Below are positions 6,986 to 15,032 of a DNA stretch of 64,000 nucleotides, in pieces (positions within the stretch are counted from its first letter, which is position 1; every line of letters begins with the position of its first letter). Source of the stretch: Anaerolineae bacterium (GTDB lineage Bacteria > Chloroflexota > Anaerolineae > Caldilineales > Caldilineaceae); the NCBI GenBank assembly GCA_030432295.1, contig JAUIHI010000001.1, positions 1 through 64,000 on the forward strand. Direction: 5' to 3'. Both the position numbers and the translations under genes were made by a program. The notes below the pieces were generated by a model. It had not been told where the DNA came from. It made no database searches and saw only the letters and a program-made list of their open reading frames with translations.

Positions 6986-7396
6986 ATGCGTGCGGTCATC
7001 GATACGAATGTGCTGGTCAGCGCACTGCTCCGCCGCCAGGGGGTATCGGGTGCTGTGCTGAGCGCTCTGACCGATAATCGATTCACCGCTATCTATACCA
7101 CAGAGATGCTGGTAGAAGGTATCGATGTGTTGGGCCGGGCCAAATTTCGCACCAAATATCAGATTCAGCCAGCAGATATTGCGGCCCTGATCCAGTTGAT
7201 TCGTCTGCGTGGTGAACTGGTGGTCCCGACCCACTCCGTGGCGATCTGCCGAGACCCCAGGGATGACAAATTTCTGGATGCGGCCCTGGCTGGACAGGTG
7301 GATTGTATCGTCTCCGGGGATGCCGATCTGCACGTACTTTCACCCTTCGAGAATATCCCCATCTGGCCGCCTGCCGAGTTCCTGGCCCACCTGTAG
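6986..7396 (+). CDS. PIN-domain toxin (COG1569-like)
   Basis: A 136-aa PIN-fold ribonuclease of the group annotated as putative toxin component near PIN domain. Acidic positions are AVIDTNVLVSALL (residue 5), EMLVEGIDVL, and CRDPRDDKFLDAALA with VSGDADLHVL in the C-terminal third. The start follows directly after the antitoxin stop, with GGAGGT inside the antitoxin 3' end. The partner is the Phd antitoxin just upstream. RNA target unknown. Confidence 0.9.
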   Translation: MRAVIDTNVLVSALLRRQGVSGAVLSALTDNRFTAIYTTEMLVEGIDVLGRAKFRTKYQIQPADIAALIQLIRLRGELVVPTHSVAICRDPRDDKFLDAALAGQVDCIVSGDADLHVLSPFENIPIWPPAEFLAHL

Positions 7397-7702
7397 ACAG
7401 GACAGAAAAAGTCCCCGGCACTTTTTGCACAACGCCGGTAGTCGACTCTATTTCGACGTGACAGAAATCGAGGAGCATTTTCATCGGGCGATGGTGGACT
7501 CTGGCGTGCGTGTAGCACAGCTCCGAACCCTCAACAATCGGACAATTCAGCAGCATTGCGCGCATCGAGGCCATTCGATAGACTGCATCTTCAATGGCAT
7601 CCACGCCTTTAGGCAGCTTCCTGTTACTCTTTGCACACACGGATAATGATAATAACGTCGCTATTTGCATTTTTTAGTATACGTTATTATCATTGGGCCA
7701 CT
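7397..7702. other. Intergenic region with solo GTCCCCGGCAC element
   Basis: No gene seen. It holds AAAGTCCCCGGCACTTT at 7408-7424, the same palindrome-like word that forms both ends of the element at 21512-21591, and the AbiE operator at 7645-7694. Confidence 0.6.
7645..7694 (+). promoter_or_regulatory. AbiE operator: perfect 14-bp inverted repeat with promoter
   Basis: AATGATAATAACGT (7645-7658) and its exact complement ACGTTATTATCATT (7681-7694) flank a 22-bp spacer. Inside are TTGCAT (7665-7670), 17 bp, and TATCAT (7688-7693), a plausible promoter whose -10 lies in the right arm. Transcription would start near 7700, three bases before the ATG at 7703, which has no ribosome binding site. 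AbiEi antitoxins are known to autorepress through inverted repeats. Confidence 0.7.
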
Positions 7703-8308
7703 ATGAAAACTTCCTCCTACGCTGAAGCACGCCAAATCTTCCGCGAGCACAAAGGTCTGCTGCGTACAGCCCAGGCCATCGATTTGGGCATCCCGTCGGC
7801 GACCCTCTACGCCATGCGCGATGCAGGCGTCATCGTTCAGGAGAGTCGCGGACTCTATCGGCTCGACGGCGTGGAACTGACAACCCATCCTGATCTGGTG
7901 CAGGTCTGCCAGCGTGTCCCCAAAGCCGTCGTCTGTTTGATATCGGCCCTGGACTTCCACGACTTGACCACGCAAATCCCCCACCGGATTGCCATTGCAC
8001 TGCCGCGCGGTGCCCGAAAACCCAAGTTGGATTATCCGCGGGTTCAGGTGGTACATATGGCCGAACCCGCCTACGAAGCCGGGATCGAAACCCACGACGC
8101 AGACGGCTTCGCCATTCGCGTCTACAGCGCCGAAAAGACCATTGCCGATTGCATTAAATTTCGCCGCAGGCTTGGCACAGAGATAGTACAGGAAGCCTTG
8201 CGTCTGTACCTCAGCCGTCCATCGATCCATTTGGATGCGCTTTTGCGCTTTGCCCAGATCAACCGGGTCGAAGGTCTGCTTCGACGATACCTGGAGGTAT
8301 TGGTGTGA
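7703..8308 (+). CDS. AbiEi-type antitoxin / transcriptional repressor
   Basis: A 201-aa protein of the type IV toxin-antitoxin antitoxin family. The N-terminal winged helix reads HKGLLRTAQAIDLGIPSATL then DAGVIVQESRGLYRL. The C-terminal AbiEi domain includes VCLISALDFHDLTTQIPHRI and VYSAEKTIADCIKFRRRLG. The ATG at 7703 follows the promoter and operator almost directly, so translation may be leaderless. Its stop overlaps the start of the nucleotidyltransferase toxin gene by four bases. It should repress its own operon through the 14-bp inverted repeat and counteract the toxin. Confidence 0.9.
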   Translation: MKTSSYAEARQIFREHKGLLRTAQAIDLGIPSATLYAMRDAGVIVQESRGLYRLDGVELTTHPDLVQVCQRVPKAVVCLISALDFHDLTTQIPHRIAIALPRGARKPKLDYPRVQVVHMAEPAYEAGIETHDADGFAIRVYSAEKTIADCIKFRRRLGTEIVQEALRLYLSRPSIHLDALLRFAQINRVEGLLRRYLEVLV

Positions 8309-9228
8309 CCGAGTCCATCAAGAATCTACCGATCTCGGTCCTACAACGCTTGCGCAACAAAGCCCAGGCGGAAGGGCGCAACGCACAGGATTTGCTGCGC
8401 TACTATGCCATCGAACGCTTTCTCTATCGTCTCTCACAGAGCCGACACGCCGAGCAATTTGTGCTCAAAGGTGCGCTGATTTTTCTGGCGTGGGGCATCG
8501 ACTTTCCTCGGCCTACCCGGGATATCGATCTGCGTGGCTCGGTTTTGACTGATGTAGAAACGATGCGCAGGATTGTACAGGATATCTGCCTGACGCCGGT
8601 TGTCGCTGACGGTATGGCCTATGATGCCAATTTCGTTGCTGGCGAAATTGTCCGCGAAGGAGCACGCTATCAGGGCATACGCATCAGGTTCAATGGAGCG
8701 CTGGGCAAAGCGCGCACAGCGATGCACATCGACATCGGGGTTGCGGATGCGATTACGCCACCCGCACAACACGTGAGCTATCCAACTTTGCTGGACATGC
8801 CTGCACCCCAGTTACGCGGCTATCCACCAGAGACGGTGATAGCGGAGAAGCTGGAGGCGATGGTTGTGTTGGACGAAATCAACAGTCGGATGAAAGATTT
8901 TTATGATGTCTGGCTGATTGCACAGCGTTTCGAATTTGACGGAAGCCTCCTGCAGAAAGCTGTCCATGCCACATTCCGTCAACGGCGCACCGATCTTCCG
9001 ACTGGGCTGCCTTCGGCGCTGACTGATGCGTTTGCAAGGCAGAAACAGGAGATGTGGCGTGCGTTTGTTACACGCCACGAGCTTGACTCTGTGGCTCCAA
9101 TCGACTTTCTGATTGTTGTAGAAGAGTTGAGAAACTTTGTGAGGCCATTGCTAGGTCAACAGCCATTTAGTGGACACTGGTCGGGCAAACATATCTGGCA
9201 ACAACCCGCAGAAGCCGGTGAAAGATAA
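8305..9228 (+). CDS. AbiEii/AbiGii-type nucleotidyltransferase toxin
   Basis: A 307-aa DNA polymerase-beta-like nucleotidyltransferase, the toxin of the type IV AbiE system, known to cause growth arrest and in some systems phage resistance by modifying tRNA. Motifs are in order: EQFVLKGALIFLAWG with the nucleotide-binding Gly, TRDIDLRG with the catalytic acid pair near residue 72, MHIDIGVAD near 140, EKLEAMV near 185, and RMKDFYDVWLIA near 198. GTG start overlapping the AbiEi stop (GTGTGA). Typical length; all motifs intact, so probably active. Confidence 0.92.
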   Translation: MTESIKNLPISVLQRLRNKAQAEGRNAQDLLRYYAIERFLYRLSQSRHAEQFVLKGALIFLAWGIDFPRPTRDIDLRGSVLTDVETMRRIVQDICLTPVVADGMAYDANFVAGEIVREGARYQGIRIRFNGALGKARTAMHIDIGVADAITPPAQHVSYPTLLDMPAPQLRGYPPETVIAEKLEAMVVLDEINSRMKDFYDVWLIAQRFEFDGSLLQKAVHATFRQRRTDLPTGLPSALTDAFARQKQEMWRAFVTRHELDSVAPIDFLIVVEELRNFVRPLLGQQPFSGHWSGKHIWQQPAEAGER

Positions 9229-9264
9229 CGACTCTCAGTCCAAACCACAAGGAAACCCCACCCA

Positions 9265-9933
9265 ATGCACGAAATCATCACCGCCCTCGCCCAATATGAC
9301 ACTGCCACCCTCTTCAACGCGCTGGTGTTGAAGAATGGCCTGCCCAACGAAGAGTACACGGACCACCGCCTGCGTTGCCTGCTGCCGGAACTGGGCAGTG
9401 TGGTGGGTTATGCGGTTACCGTCGAAGTGACCACCAACGACCCAGACTCACCCGGTCTGGACTGGATGGACTACTACGCCTATCTGGAGAGCCAGCCGGG
9501 GCCTCTGGTGGCGGTGCTGAAGGATGTGGACTCGCGACCGGGCCGGGGGGCCAGCTTTGGCGACGGCATGGCCCGGCTGCACAAAAAGCTGGGCGTCGTC
9601 GGTGTGCTGGTGGACGGCACCATCCGGGACCTGGCCGGGATTCGGGATGTGGGGCTGCCCGTTTGGGCCTGGGGCACTGTCCCCGGCCACGGCGTCTTCC
9701 AGGCCACCCGTTTCGAAGCTCCCCTCACCGTCAACCAACTGCGCGTGCTTCCCGGCGATCTGCTGATGGCCGACGGCGACGGCTGTGTGCGCATCCCCGT
9801 GGCCGACGCCGCGGAGATCTTGCGCCTGGCCGGGGAAGTGCGGGCCAAAGAGCAGGCCATCTTCGACTCCTACGCTGCGCCCGACTTCTCCGTGGCCCGG
9901 ATGCGGGCCGAGCGAGACGGGCAGAAGGCGTAG
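9265..9933 (+). CDS. RraA family protein (aldolase/decarboxylase-like)
   Basis: A 222-aa RraA-like protein. This fold includes 4-hydroxy-4-methyl-2-oxoglutarate aldolases, oxaloacetate decarboxylases and sugar-acid enzymes; the RNase E regulator role is restricted to a few bacteria. The substrate-binding loop is GVVGVLVDGTIRDLAGIRD near residues 112-130, and PGDLLMADGDGCVRIP near 160 matches the conserved metal/substrate strand. AAGGAAA precedes the ATG. It sits between the AbiE pair and a sugar isomerase gene in the same orientation, so it may be the first gene of a sugar catabolic pair. Exact substrate unknown. Confidence 0.88.
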   Translation: MHEIITALAQYDTATLFNALVLKNGLPNEEYTDHRLRCLLPELGSVVGYAVTVEVTTNDPDSPGLDWMDYYAYLESQPGPLVAVLKDVDSRPGRGASFGDGMARLHKKLGVVGVLVDGTIRDLAGIRDVGLPVWAWGTVPGHGVFQATRFEAPLTVNQLRVLPGDLLMADGDGCVRIPVADAAEILRLAGEVRAKEQAIFDSYAAPDFSVARMRAERDGQKA

Positions 9934-9960
9934 GCCACAGATGTTCACGCGAAACGTTTT

Positions 9961-10043
9961 TCAACGCAATGATGCAAAGGGGCAAAGACGCAAAGAATAG
10001 GCGCAGCCCTTTGCATCTTTGCACCTTTGCCCCTTTGCGTTGA
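9961..10043. repeat. Inverted GCAAAG/CTTTGC octamer repeat
   Basis: Left part: GCAAAGGG, GCAAAGAC, GCAAAGAA in 8-base steps after TCAACGCAATGAT. Right part: CTTTGCATCTTTGCACCTTTGCCCCTTTGCGTTGA. The two halves are complementary. A sister element is at 29588-29662. Confidence 0.7.
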
Positions 10044-10121
10044 AGATTTCACGAAGTCGTTGACCACTACCCTACAGCACAAGCTCTCACGTTCTACGCT
10101 TTCCGCTTCAAGGAGCCACCC

Positions 10122-11588
10122 ATGCACCCGTTCACCCCTTCCCCCTCCGCCCGCATCGGCGTCTTTGGCATCGGCCTGGCCGCCTACTGGCCCCAGTTTG
10201 ACGGACTCAAAGCCCGGCTGGAAGGCTATCAGCAGGACGTAGAGGCGAAGCTGTCCGGGATGGGCGGACAGGTCGTCTCCGCTGGACTGGTGGACACCCC
10301 ACCGGCAGCCCAGGCCGCAGGCGATCTCTTCGCCCGGGAGAATGTGGACCTGATCGTCTGCTACGTGGGAACCTATGCCACCTCCTCCCAGGTGCTGCCC
10401 GCGGTCCAGCGGCGCAAGGCCCCGGTGCTGGTGCTCAACCTCCAGCCCAGCCCCTCCCTCGACTATCCCAACACCGACACCGCAGAATGGCTGGCCAACT
10501 GCTGCGCCTGCTGCGTGCCGGAAATCGCCAACGCCTTTGCCCGCAGCCGCATCCAGTTCAATGTCGTCTCTGGCCTGCTCCAGCCCGCAGAGGGCAGCGC
10601 CAACTGCTATTACGAACGGGCTTGGGCCGAGATTGAGGAGTGGGTGCTGGCGGCCAATGTCCAGCACCAGCTTTCCTACAGTCGCATCGGTTTTCTGGGC
10701 CACACCTATCCGGGGATGCTGGATATGTACTCCGACTTCACAATGCACCACGCCCAGTTGGGGGTCCACGTGGAGGTGTTGGAGATGGACGACCTGCACA
10801 GCCGGGTGGACGCGGTGAGCGCTGGGGAGGTGGCGGCCAAAGTCGCTGAAATCCAGTCCACTTTTCAGGTGGTGGAGCCGGGCCGGGACAGTATCTCCCA
10901 GCCGGTCACTGCCGAGGGGCTGGACTGGTCCGCGCGGGTGGCCTGTGGGCTGGACCGGCTGGTGGCCGACTTTGCCCTCAACGGGCTGGCCTACTACTAC
11001 CGGGGGCTGGATGGCAACCGCAACGAGGAATTGGGCGCGGGGCTGATTGTGGGCAATTCTCTGCTCACAGCCCGGGGCATTCCGGCCTCCGGCGAAGGGG
11101 ATTTGAAGACGTGCATCGCGATGCTGGCCATGGACCGGCTGAAGGCGGGCGGCTCCTACACCGAATTCTACGCCATGGATTTTGTGGACGATTTCGTGCT
11201 GATGGGCCACGACGGGCCGGGCCATATCGCCATCGCCGAGGGCAAACCCCTGCTGCGGGGGCTGGGCCTTTTCCACGGCAAGCGGGGCTACGGCCTCTCC
11301 GTGGAGTTCAAAGTCAGTACCGGGCCGGTGACGATTCTGGGCATGACCCAGACCGCGGAGGGGCGGCTGAAGCTGCTGGCCGCCCAGGGCGTCTCCGAGC
11401 CGGGGCCGACCTTTCAGATCGGCAACACAAACTCCCGTATCCGTTTCCCCCTGGACCCGGCCACATTCCTCAACCGCTGGGCCGAGGCCGGGGCCACCCA
11501 TCACTGCGCGCTGGGGGTGGGGAATCAGTTGGGGAAAATACGGAAACTGGCCCGGCTGTTGGATTTGGAATTGGTTGTGGTGGGGTGA
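10122..11588 (+). CDS. L-arabinose/L-fucose isomerase-like sugar isomerase
   Basis: A 488-aa protein of the fucose/arabinose isomerase superfamily. The N-terminal ~170 residues are a Rossmann-type domain (IGVFGIGLAAYWPQFDGLK, then DLIVCYVGTYATSSQV). The middle domain has RIGFLGHTYPGMLDMYSDF, and the C-terminal part contains GEGDLKTCIAMLAMDRL, DDFVLMGHDGPGHIAI and FHGKRGYGLSVEFKV, where Glu and His metal ligands are expected. Start ATG 10122 has AAGGAG six bases upstream. These divergent homologues are seldom characterised; substrate could be another aldose. Likely functions with the RraA-like gene upstream, though a repeat element separates them. Confidence 0.87.
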   Translation: MHPFTPSPSARIGVFGIGLAAYWPQFDGLKARLEGYQQDVEAKLSGMGGQVVSAGLVDTPPAAQAAGDLFARENVDLIVCYVGTYATSSQVLPAVQRRKAPVLVLNLQPSPSLDYPNTDTAEWLANCCACCVPEIANAFARSRIQFNVVSGLLQPAEGSANCYYERAWAEIEEWVLAANVQHQLSYSRIGFLGHTYPGMLDMYSDFTMHHAQLGVHVEVLEMDDLHSRVDAVSAGEVAAKVAEIQSTFQVVEPGRDSISQPVTAEGLDWSARVACGLDRLVADFALNGLAYYYRGLDGNRNEELGAGLIVGNSLLTARGIPASGEGDLKTCIAMLAMDRLKAGGSYTEFYAMDFVDDFVLMGHDGPGHIAIAEGKPLLRGLGLFHGKRGYGLSVEFKVSTGPVTILGMTQTAEGRLKLLAAQGVSEPGPTFQIGNTNSRIRFPLDPATFLNRWAEAGATHHCALGVGNQLGKIRKLARLLDLELVVVG

Positions 11589-11649
11589 GGAAAGGCAAAA
11601 GGCGGTGTCCTGCGCCTGTCGAAGGAAGAAGGCAAAAGTGACGTACCGC

Positions 11650-11691
11650 TGACACCCGACACTTGACACCTGACACTTGACACTTGACACC
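11650..11691. repeat. Heptamer array, TGACACY family (6 units)
   Basis: Six contiguous 7-mers: TGACACC CGACACT TGACACC TGACACT TGACACT TGACACC. It lies in the 239-bp gap between the isomerase and the PDZ gene. A few GGCAAAA words stand just upstream (11592-11637). Confidence 0.85.
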
Positions 11692-11827
11692 TCCCACTCT
11701 GTTACGAAATCTTAACCCTGTGTACCCGCTTCTTTCATACACTTCCCGTATACTGATACACAGAAACAGACAGAGGCTTTCCTCTGCTCTGCACACCCAC
11801 CCTTCACTGTGTACAGGAGAAAACCCT

Positions 11828-13213
11828 ATGGAACAAGAATTCAGGACACCCCATTTGCAGCGCCGAACCCTGCGCTTCGGTGTGCTGGCGCTGGTTGTCG
11901 CCGCGCTGCTCGTCTTTGCTGGCGCGGCCCTGGCCCAGGAGACTACCCCTGAGACTGAAGCCACTTCCGAAGTCGCCCCCAAACCTGCGGCCGGGCTGGT
12001 CGTGATCCACGTGACCGCGGACAGCCCTGCCGAGGCAGCCGGTGTGGTTCGGGGTGACATTATCCTGGCCGTGGATGACGACGCCGTGAACACAATGGCC
12101 GAATTGATGCACGTCATCAGCAGCCACGACGCGGGCGACGAGATTGTGCTGACCGTAATGCACGGCGACGAAGAGCGCAGCCTCACTGTCACCTTGGGCG
12201 AGGACGACATCGTGCCCCAATTGGGCGTGATGGCTGTGGGCGATCTGGCTGCCGGGAAGAAGATGAACGGCTGGCGGATGAATGAGAGCGGCAAGCAGGG
12301 CCGGAGTCAGGGCCGTATGCCCGCCCTCCCCTTTGGCCGGGGCCAGGGACAGATGCCCAATCTGCCCTTTGACCGCGACGGTCAGGGGATGATGTGGATG
12401 CGGGCTGCGTCCGCCGAGGGCGCGCTGGTGGCCGATGTGTTGGCCGATGGCCCAGCCGCCAGTGCAGGCATCCAGGCCGGTGATGTGATTACCGGTCTGA
12501 ACGATGTGGCTGTCACCAGCAGCGACGAACTGATCGCCCTGCTTGGCGATCACGAACCCGGCGATGTGGTCACAGTCACCTACAGCCGGGACGACGAAGG
12601 CGCCAGCGCCGAAGTCACTCTGGGCGCACACCCGGACGACGAGACCAAAGCCTATATGGGCGTGCAGTTGGCCCCGGCTGGCCCGGCCGTTTTCCGCATG
12701 GACACGGCCGAAGGGATGATGCCCGGTATGCCGTTGATGCCCGGTGCAGGAATGATGTCCGGTGTGATTGTGGCCGATGTGACTGAGGACGGCCCCGCGG
12801 CCACCGCCGGTCTGGAAAAAGGCGACTGGATTACCGCGGTCAACGGCGAAGCCATCGATACCCCCCAGGCATTGGTGGATGCGGTGAGCGCGGCCCAGCC
12901 CGGCGATGAGATGACCCTGACCGTTCAGGGCATGGACGACGAGGAAGCCACAGATGTGACCGTCACTCTGGGCGAGAATGCCGACGGCGGCGCGCTGCTC
13001 GGCGTGCAGATCGGTGGGGCCATGCGCATCCAGCGGGGAGCCGACGGAATGAACTTCGACTTCGAGCAGTTCCACGGCCAGGACGGAAATCGCTTTGAGT
13101 TTCGGATGCCCCAGTTCCGTTTCCAGACGCCCGATTCGGATGACGACGCAACACCCGTCACGCCGGACGCTCGCTACCAGCAACAGCTTGACTATGCCAC
13201 CCAGGGAGCGTAA
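11828..13213 (+). CDS. Secreted protein with three PDZ domains
   Basis: A 461-aa exported protein. Residues 1-37 form a signal sequence: RRTLRFGVLALVVAALLVFAG then ALAQE, a good signal peptidase I site. Three PDZ domains follow at roughly 50-125, 190-270 and 300-390; each has the D-x-P-A-x-x-A-G-(V/I/L)-x-x-G-D-x-I signature (DSPAEAAGVVRGDIILAVDD, then ADGPAASAGIQAGDVITG, then EDGPAATAGLEKGDWITAVN). Unlike HtrA there is no protease domain, so it probably scaffolds or senses peptides outside the cell. AGGAGA precedes ATG 11828. It is followed by a histidine kinase, suggesting a sensory partnership. Confidence 0.88.
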   Translation: MEQEFRTPHLQRRTLRFGVLALVVAALLVFAGAALAQETTPETEATSEVAPKPAAGLVVIHVTADSPAEAAGVVRGDIILAVDDDAVNTMAELMHVISSHDAGDEIVLTVMHGDEERSLTVTLGEDDIVPQLGVMAVGDLAAGKKMNGWRMNESGKQGRSQGRMPALPFGRGQGQMPNLPFDRDGQGMMWMRAASAEGALVADVLADGPAASAGIQAGDVITGLNDVAVTSSDELIALLGDHEPGDVVTVTYSRDDEGASAEVTLGAHPDDETKAYMGVQLAPAGPAVFRMDTAEGMMPGMPLMPGAGMMSGVIVADVTEDGPAATAGLEKGDWITAVNGEAIDTPQALVDAVSAAQPGDEMTLTVQGMDDEEATDVTVTLGENADGGALLGVQIGGAMRIQRGADGMNFDFEQFHGQDGNRFEFRMPQFRFQTPDSDDDATPVTPDARYQQQLDYATQGA

Positions 13214-13221
13214 AGAAAAGA

Positions 13222-13287
13222 TATTGGGTATTGGATATTTTGTAAGCAGCGATTTTGGCCTTGCGAAATATCCAATACCTATTCTCG
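13222..13287. repeat. Inverted TATTGGG/CCAATAC repeat
   Basis: GATATTGGGTATTGGATATTT at 13220-13240 faces AAATATCCAATACC at 13266-13279. Units step by seven bases (TATTGGG, TATTGGA). A reverse-complement relative is AATACCC AATACCA AATACCT at 30646-30666. Confidence 0.65.
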
Positions 13288-13297
13288 TAATAGCCAA

Positions 13298-14974
13298 ATG
13301 TTCCACTCCATCCGCTGGCGACTCATCCTATCCTACACAGCGCTAACGCTCCTGACCGTTGTTCTGGTCGGAGCGTTGGCGCTTGGACTGCTGCGCCAAT
13401 ACGCCCAGCGCCGGGCGGAACAGTCACTGCAAGCTAATGCCCAGGCCATCGCAGCCCAGGCTGCGCCCCTTTTGTCCCAACCCGCCACCCGGCTGCTGGA
13501 ATTGGATCGGCTGGCAGCCACCGCCGCCTTTCTGGGCAGTGTGCGTGTGCGCATTTTGAACAGCGACGGTCAGTTGTTGGTAGATTCCAACGACGTATCG
13601 TCTGGGGCCACCCTCTCCCTGCGTCCCCAGTCCTTTCTCTTCCCCGAAACCGCCTTCACATTCGTCCCATCAGCCACCGCAGGCCGACGAGGGGGGATAC
13701 CTGCCATCGGCGAAGGGTTGATTATCACCGAAGAAGTCGGCGCGACCGGCGTCGCCGGTGTTGTCACAATCTATCGCTTCCCAGGCATTTTTGGCAGCCG
13801 ACTGGAGTTTGAGGGTGGGCAATCCGCCGAGGAATCTGTCTGGCGTGAAGATGTGCGCACTGAGCGTCGCTCCCGTCAGGTCTGGCAGCTGATCTACGGC
13901 GAGGAGGAAACCCAGCCACCTCTGCCCGTCTCCGATCTGGCCGTGAATCTGCCCATCGGCGATCCGGAAGCCCCCAGCGGCTTTGTGGAGTTGAGCGGCG
14001 GGCCTGATCTGGTCTCCGAGTCTATGCGCAGTGTCAGCCGCTCCTTTGGTGTGGCCGGTCTGGGTGTGGGGCTGCTGGCAGTGATTGTCGGGCTGCTGGT
14101 GAGCCGGGGGCTGACTGCACCCATCCTTTCCCTGGGCGATGCGGCCCGACGTATGGGCGCAGGCGATCTCTCGGCCCGTGCGCCGGTCCAGAGCAGCGAC
14201 GAGATCGGCCAAGTGGCAGCCCACTTCAACCGCATGGCCGACGGGCTTCAGGCCAGTTTTGCCGAACTGGAGGCGGAACGGGATGCCCTGCGCCGCTTTG
14301 TGGCCGACGCTTCCCACGAACTGCGCACACCCATCACCGCGCTCCGCTCCTTCAACGAACTGCTGGTTGGACCTGCGGCCAACGACCCGTCTGCCCAGGC
14401 TGAGTTTTTGGCCGAAAGCGCGGTGCAGGTGGAGCGGCTGCAATGGATCACAGCCAATCTCCTCGACCTCTCCCGGCTGGATGGGCGGTTGGTAGACCTG
14501 GACTTGGCCCAGCACGACCTGGCCGATCTGCTGGAAGAGGCCGCTGCGCCCTTCCTCGGTCTGGCTGTCGAACGGGGGATCGATCTGATCGTTCACACGC
14601 CAGACGCTCCGCTCGCCCTGACCTGTGACCAGCCGCGGCTGCTCCTGGCACTCTCTAATTTGCTGGACAATGGGTTGAAATATTGTGGAGCCGGGGATCG
14701 GGTGGAGATTGGCGCTGAGGAGAGCGACGGGGCCGTTCGGCTCTGGGTGGCCGACACCGGGCCGGGCATTGACGAAGCCGTGCAGCCCCACATCTTCGAG
14801 CGCTTCTACCGGGGGCGCACCCACCGCGCGGACGGTGGGGAAATCCCCGGCAGCGGCCTGGGGCTGTCGATTGTCGCCAGTATTGTGCAGGCGCACGGGT
14901 GGACGATTGGGGTGGAGAGTGTGGCGGGGAGCGGTGCGCGCTTTGAAATCCAGACAGTAACCGGTGAGCAGTAA
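13298..14974 (+). CDS. Membrane sensor histidine kinase with HAMP domain
   Basis: A 558-aa kinase. TM1 at ~8-29, an extracellular sensor region ~30-245 without a family I recognise, TM2 ~250-270 (GLLAVIVGLLVSRGL), then HAMP ~270-325. The HisKA motif is ASHELRTPITALR with the phospho-acceptor His near 341. The ATPase domain has LSNLLDNGLKY (N box), ADTGPGI (G1), FERFYRG and GSGLGLSIV (G2). No response regulator gene is adjacent on either side, so it is an orphan in this window; the secreted PDZ protein 84 bp upstream is a candidate partner. No clear ribosome binding site precedes ATG 13298. Confidence 0.93.
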   Translation: MFHSIRWRLILSYTALTLLTVVLVGALALGLLRQYAQRRAEQSLQANAQAIAAQAAPLLSQPATRLLELDRLAATAAFLGSVRVRILNSDGQLLVDSNDVSSGATLSLRPQSFLFPETAFTFVPSATAGRRGGIPAIGEGLIITEEVGATGVAGVVTIYRFPGIFGSRLEFEGGQSAEESVWREDVRTERRSRQVWQLIYGEEETQPPLPVSDLAVNLPIGDPEAPSGFVELSGGPDLVSESMRSVSRSFGVAGLGVGLLAVIVGLLVSRGLTAPILSLGDAARRMGAGDLSARAPVQSSDEIGQVAAHFNRMADGLQASFAELEAERDALRRFVADASHELRTPITALRSFNELLVGPAANDPSAQAEFLAESAVQVERLQWITANLLDLSRLDGRLVDLDLAQHDLADLLEEAAAPFLGLAVERGIDLIVHTPDAPLALTCDQPRLLLALSNLLDNGLKYCGAGDRVEIGAEESDGAVRLWVADTGPGIDEAVQPHIFERFYRGRTHRADGGEIPGSGLGLSIVASIVQAHGWTIGVESVAGSGARFEIQTVTGEQ

Positions 14975-15025
14975 TCAGTTACCAGTTGTGTCGGCAAAAT
15001 AATTGGGAACTGATTACTGCCCACT
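14957..15025. repeat. Inverted CAGTAAT/ATTACTG repeat
   Basis: CAGTAATCAGTTACCAG on the left faces AACTGATTACTG on the right, between the convergent kinase and NamZ genes. Related to the AGTGAAC array at 27579. Confidence 0.6.
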
Positions 15026-15032
15026 CTTTTTC

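Noticed and set aside
11650-11691. Tandem repeat considered as a CRISPR array
   Set aside because: The units are seven bases long without spacers and there are no cas genes in the window.
11749-11754. TATACT as the -10 box of the PDZ gene promoter
   Set aside because: No acceptable -35 box at 16-18 bp and no TG extension, so the call is too weak to list.
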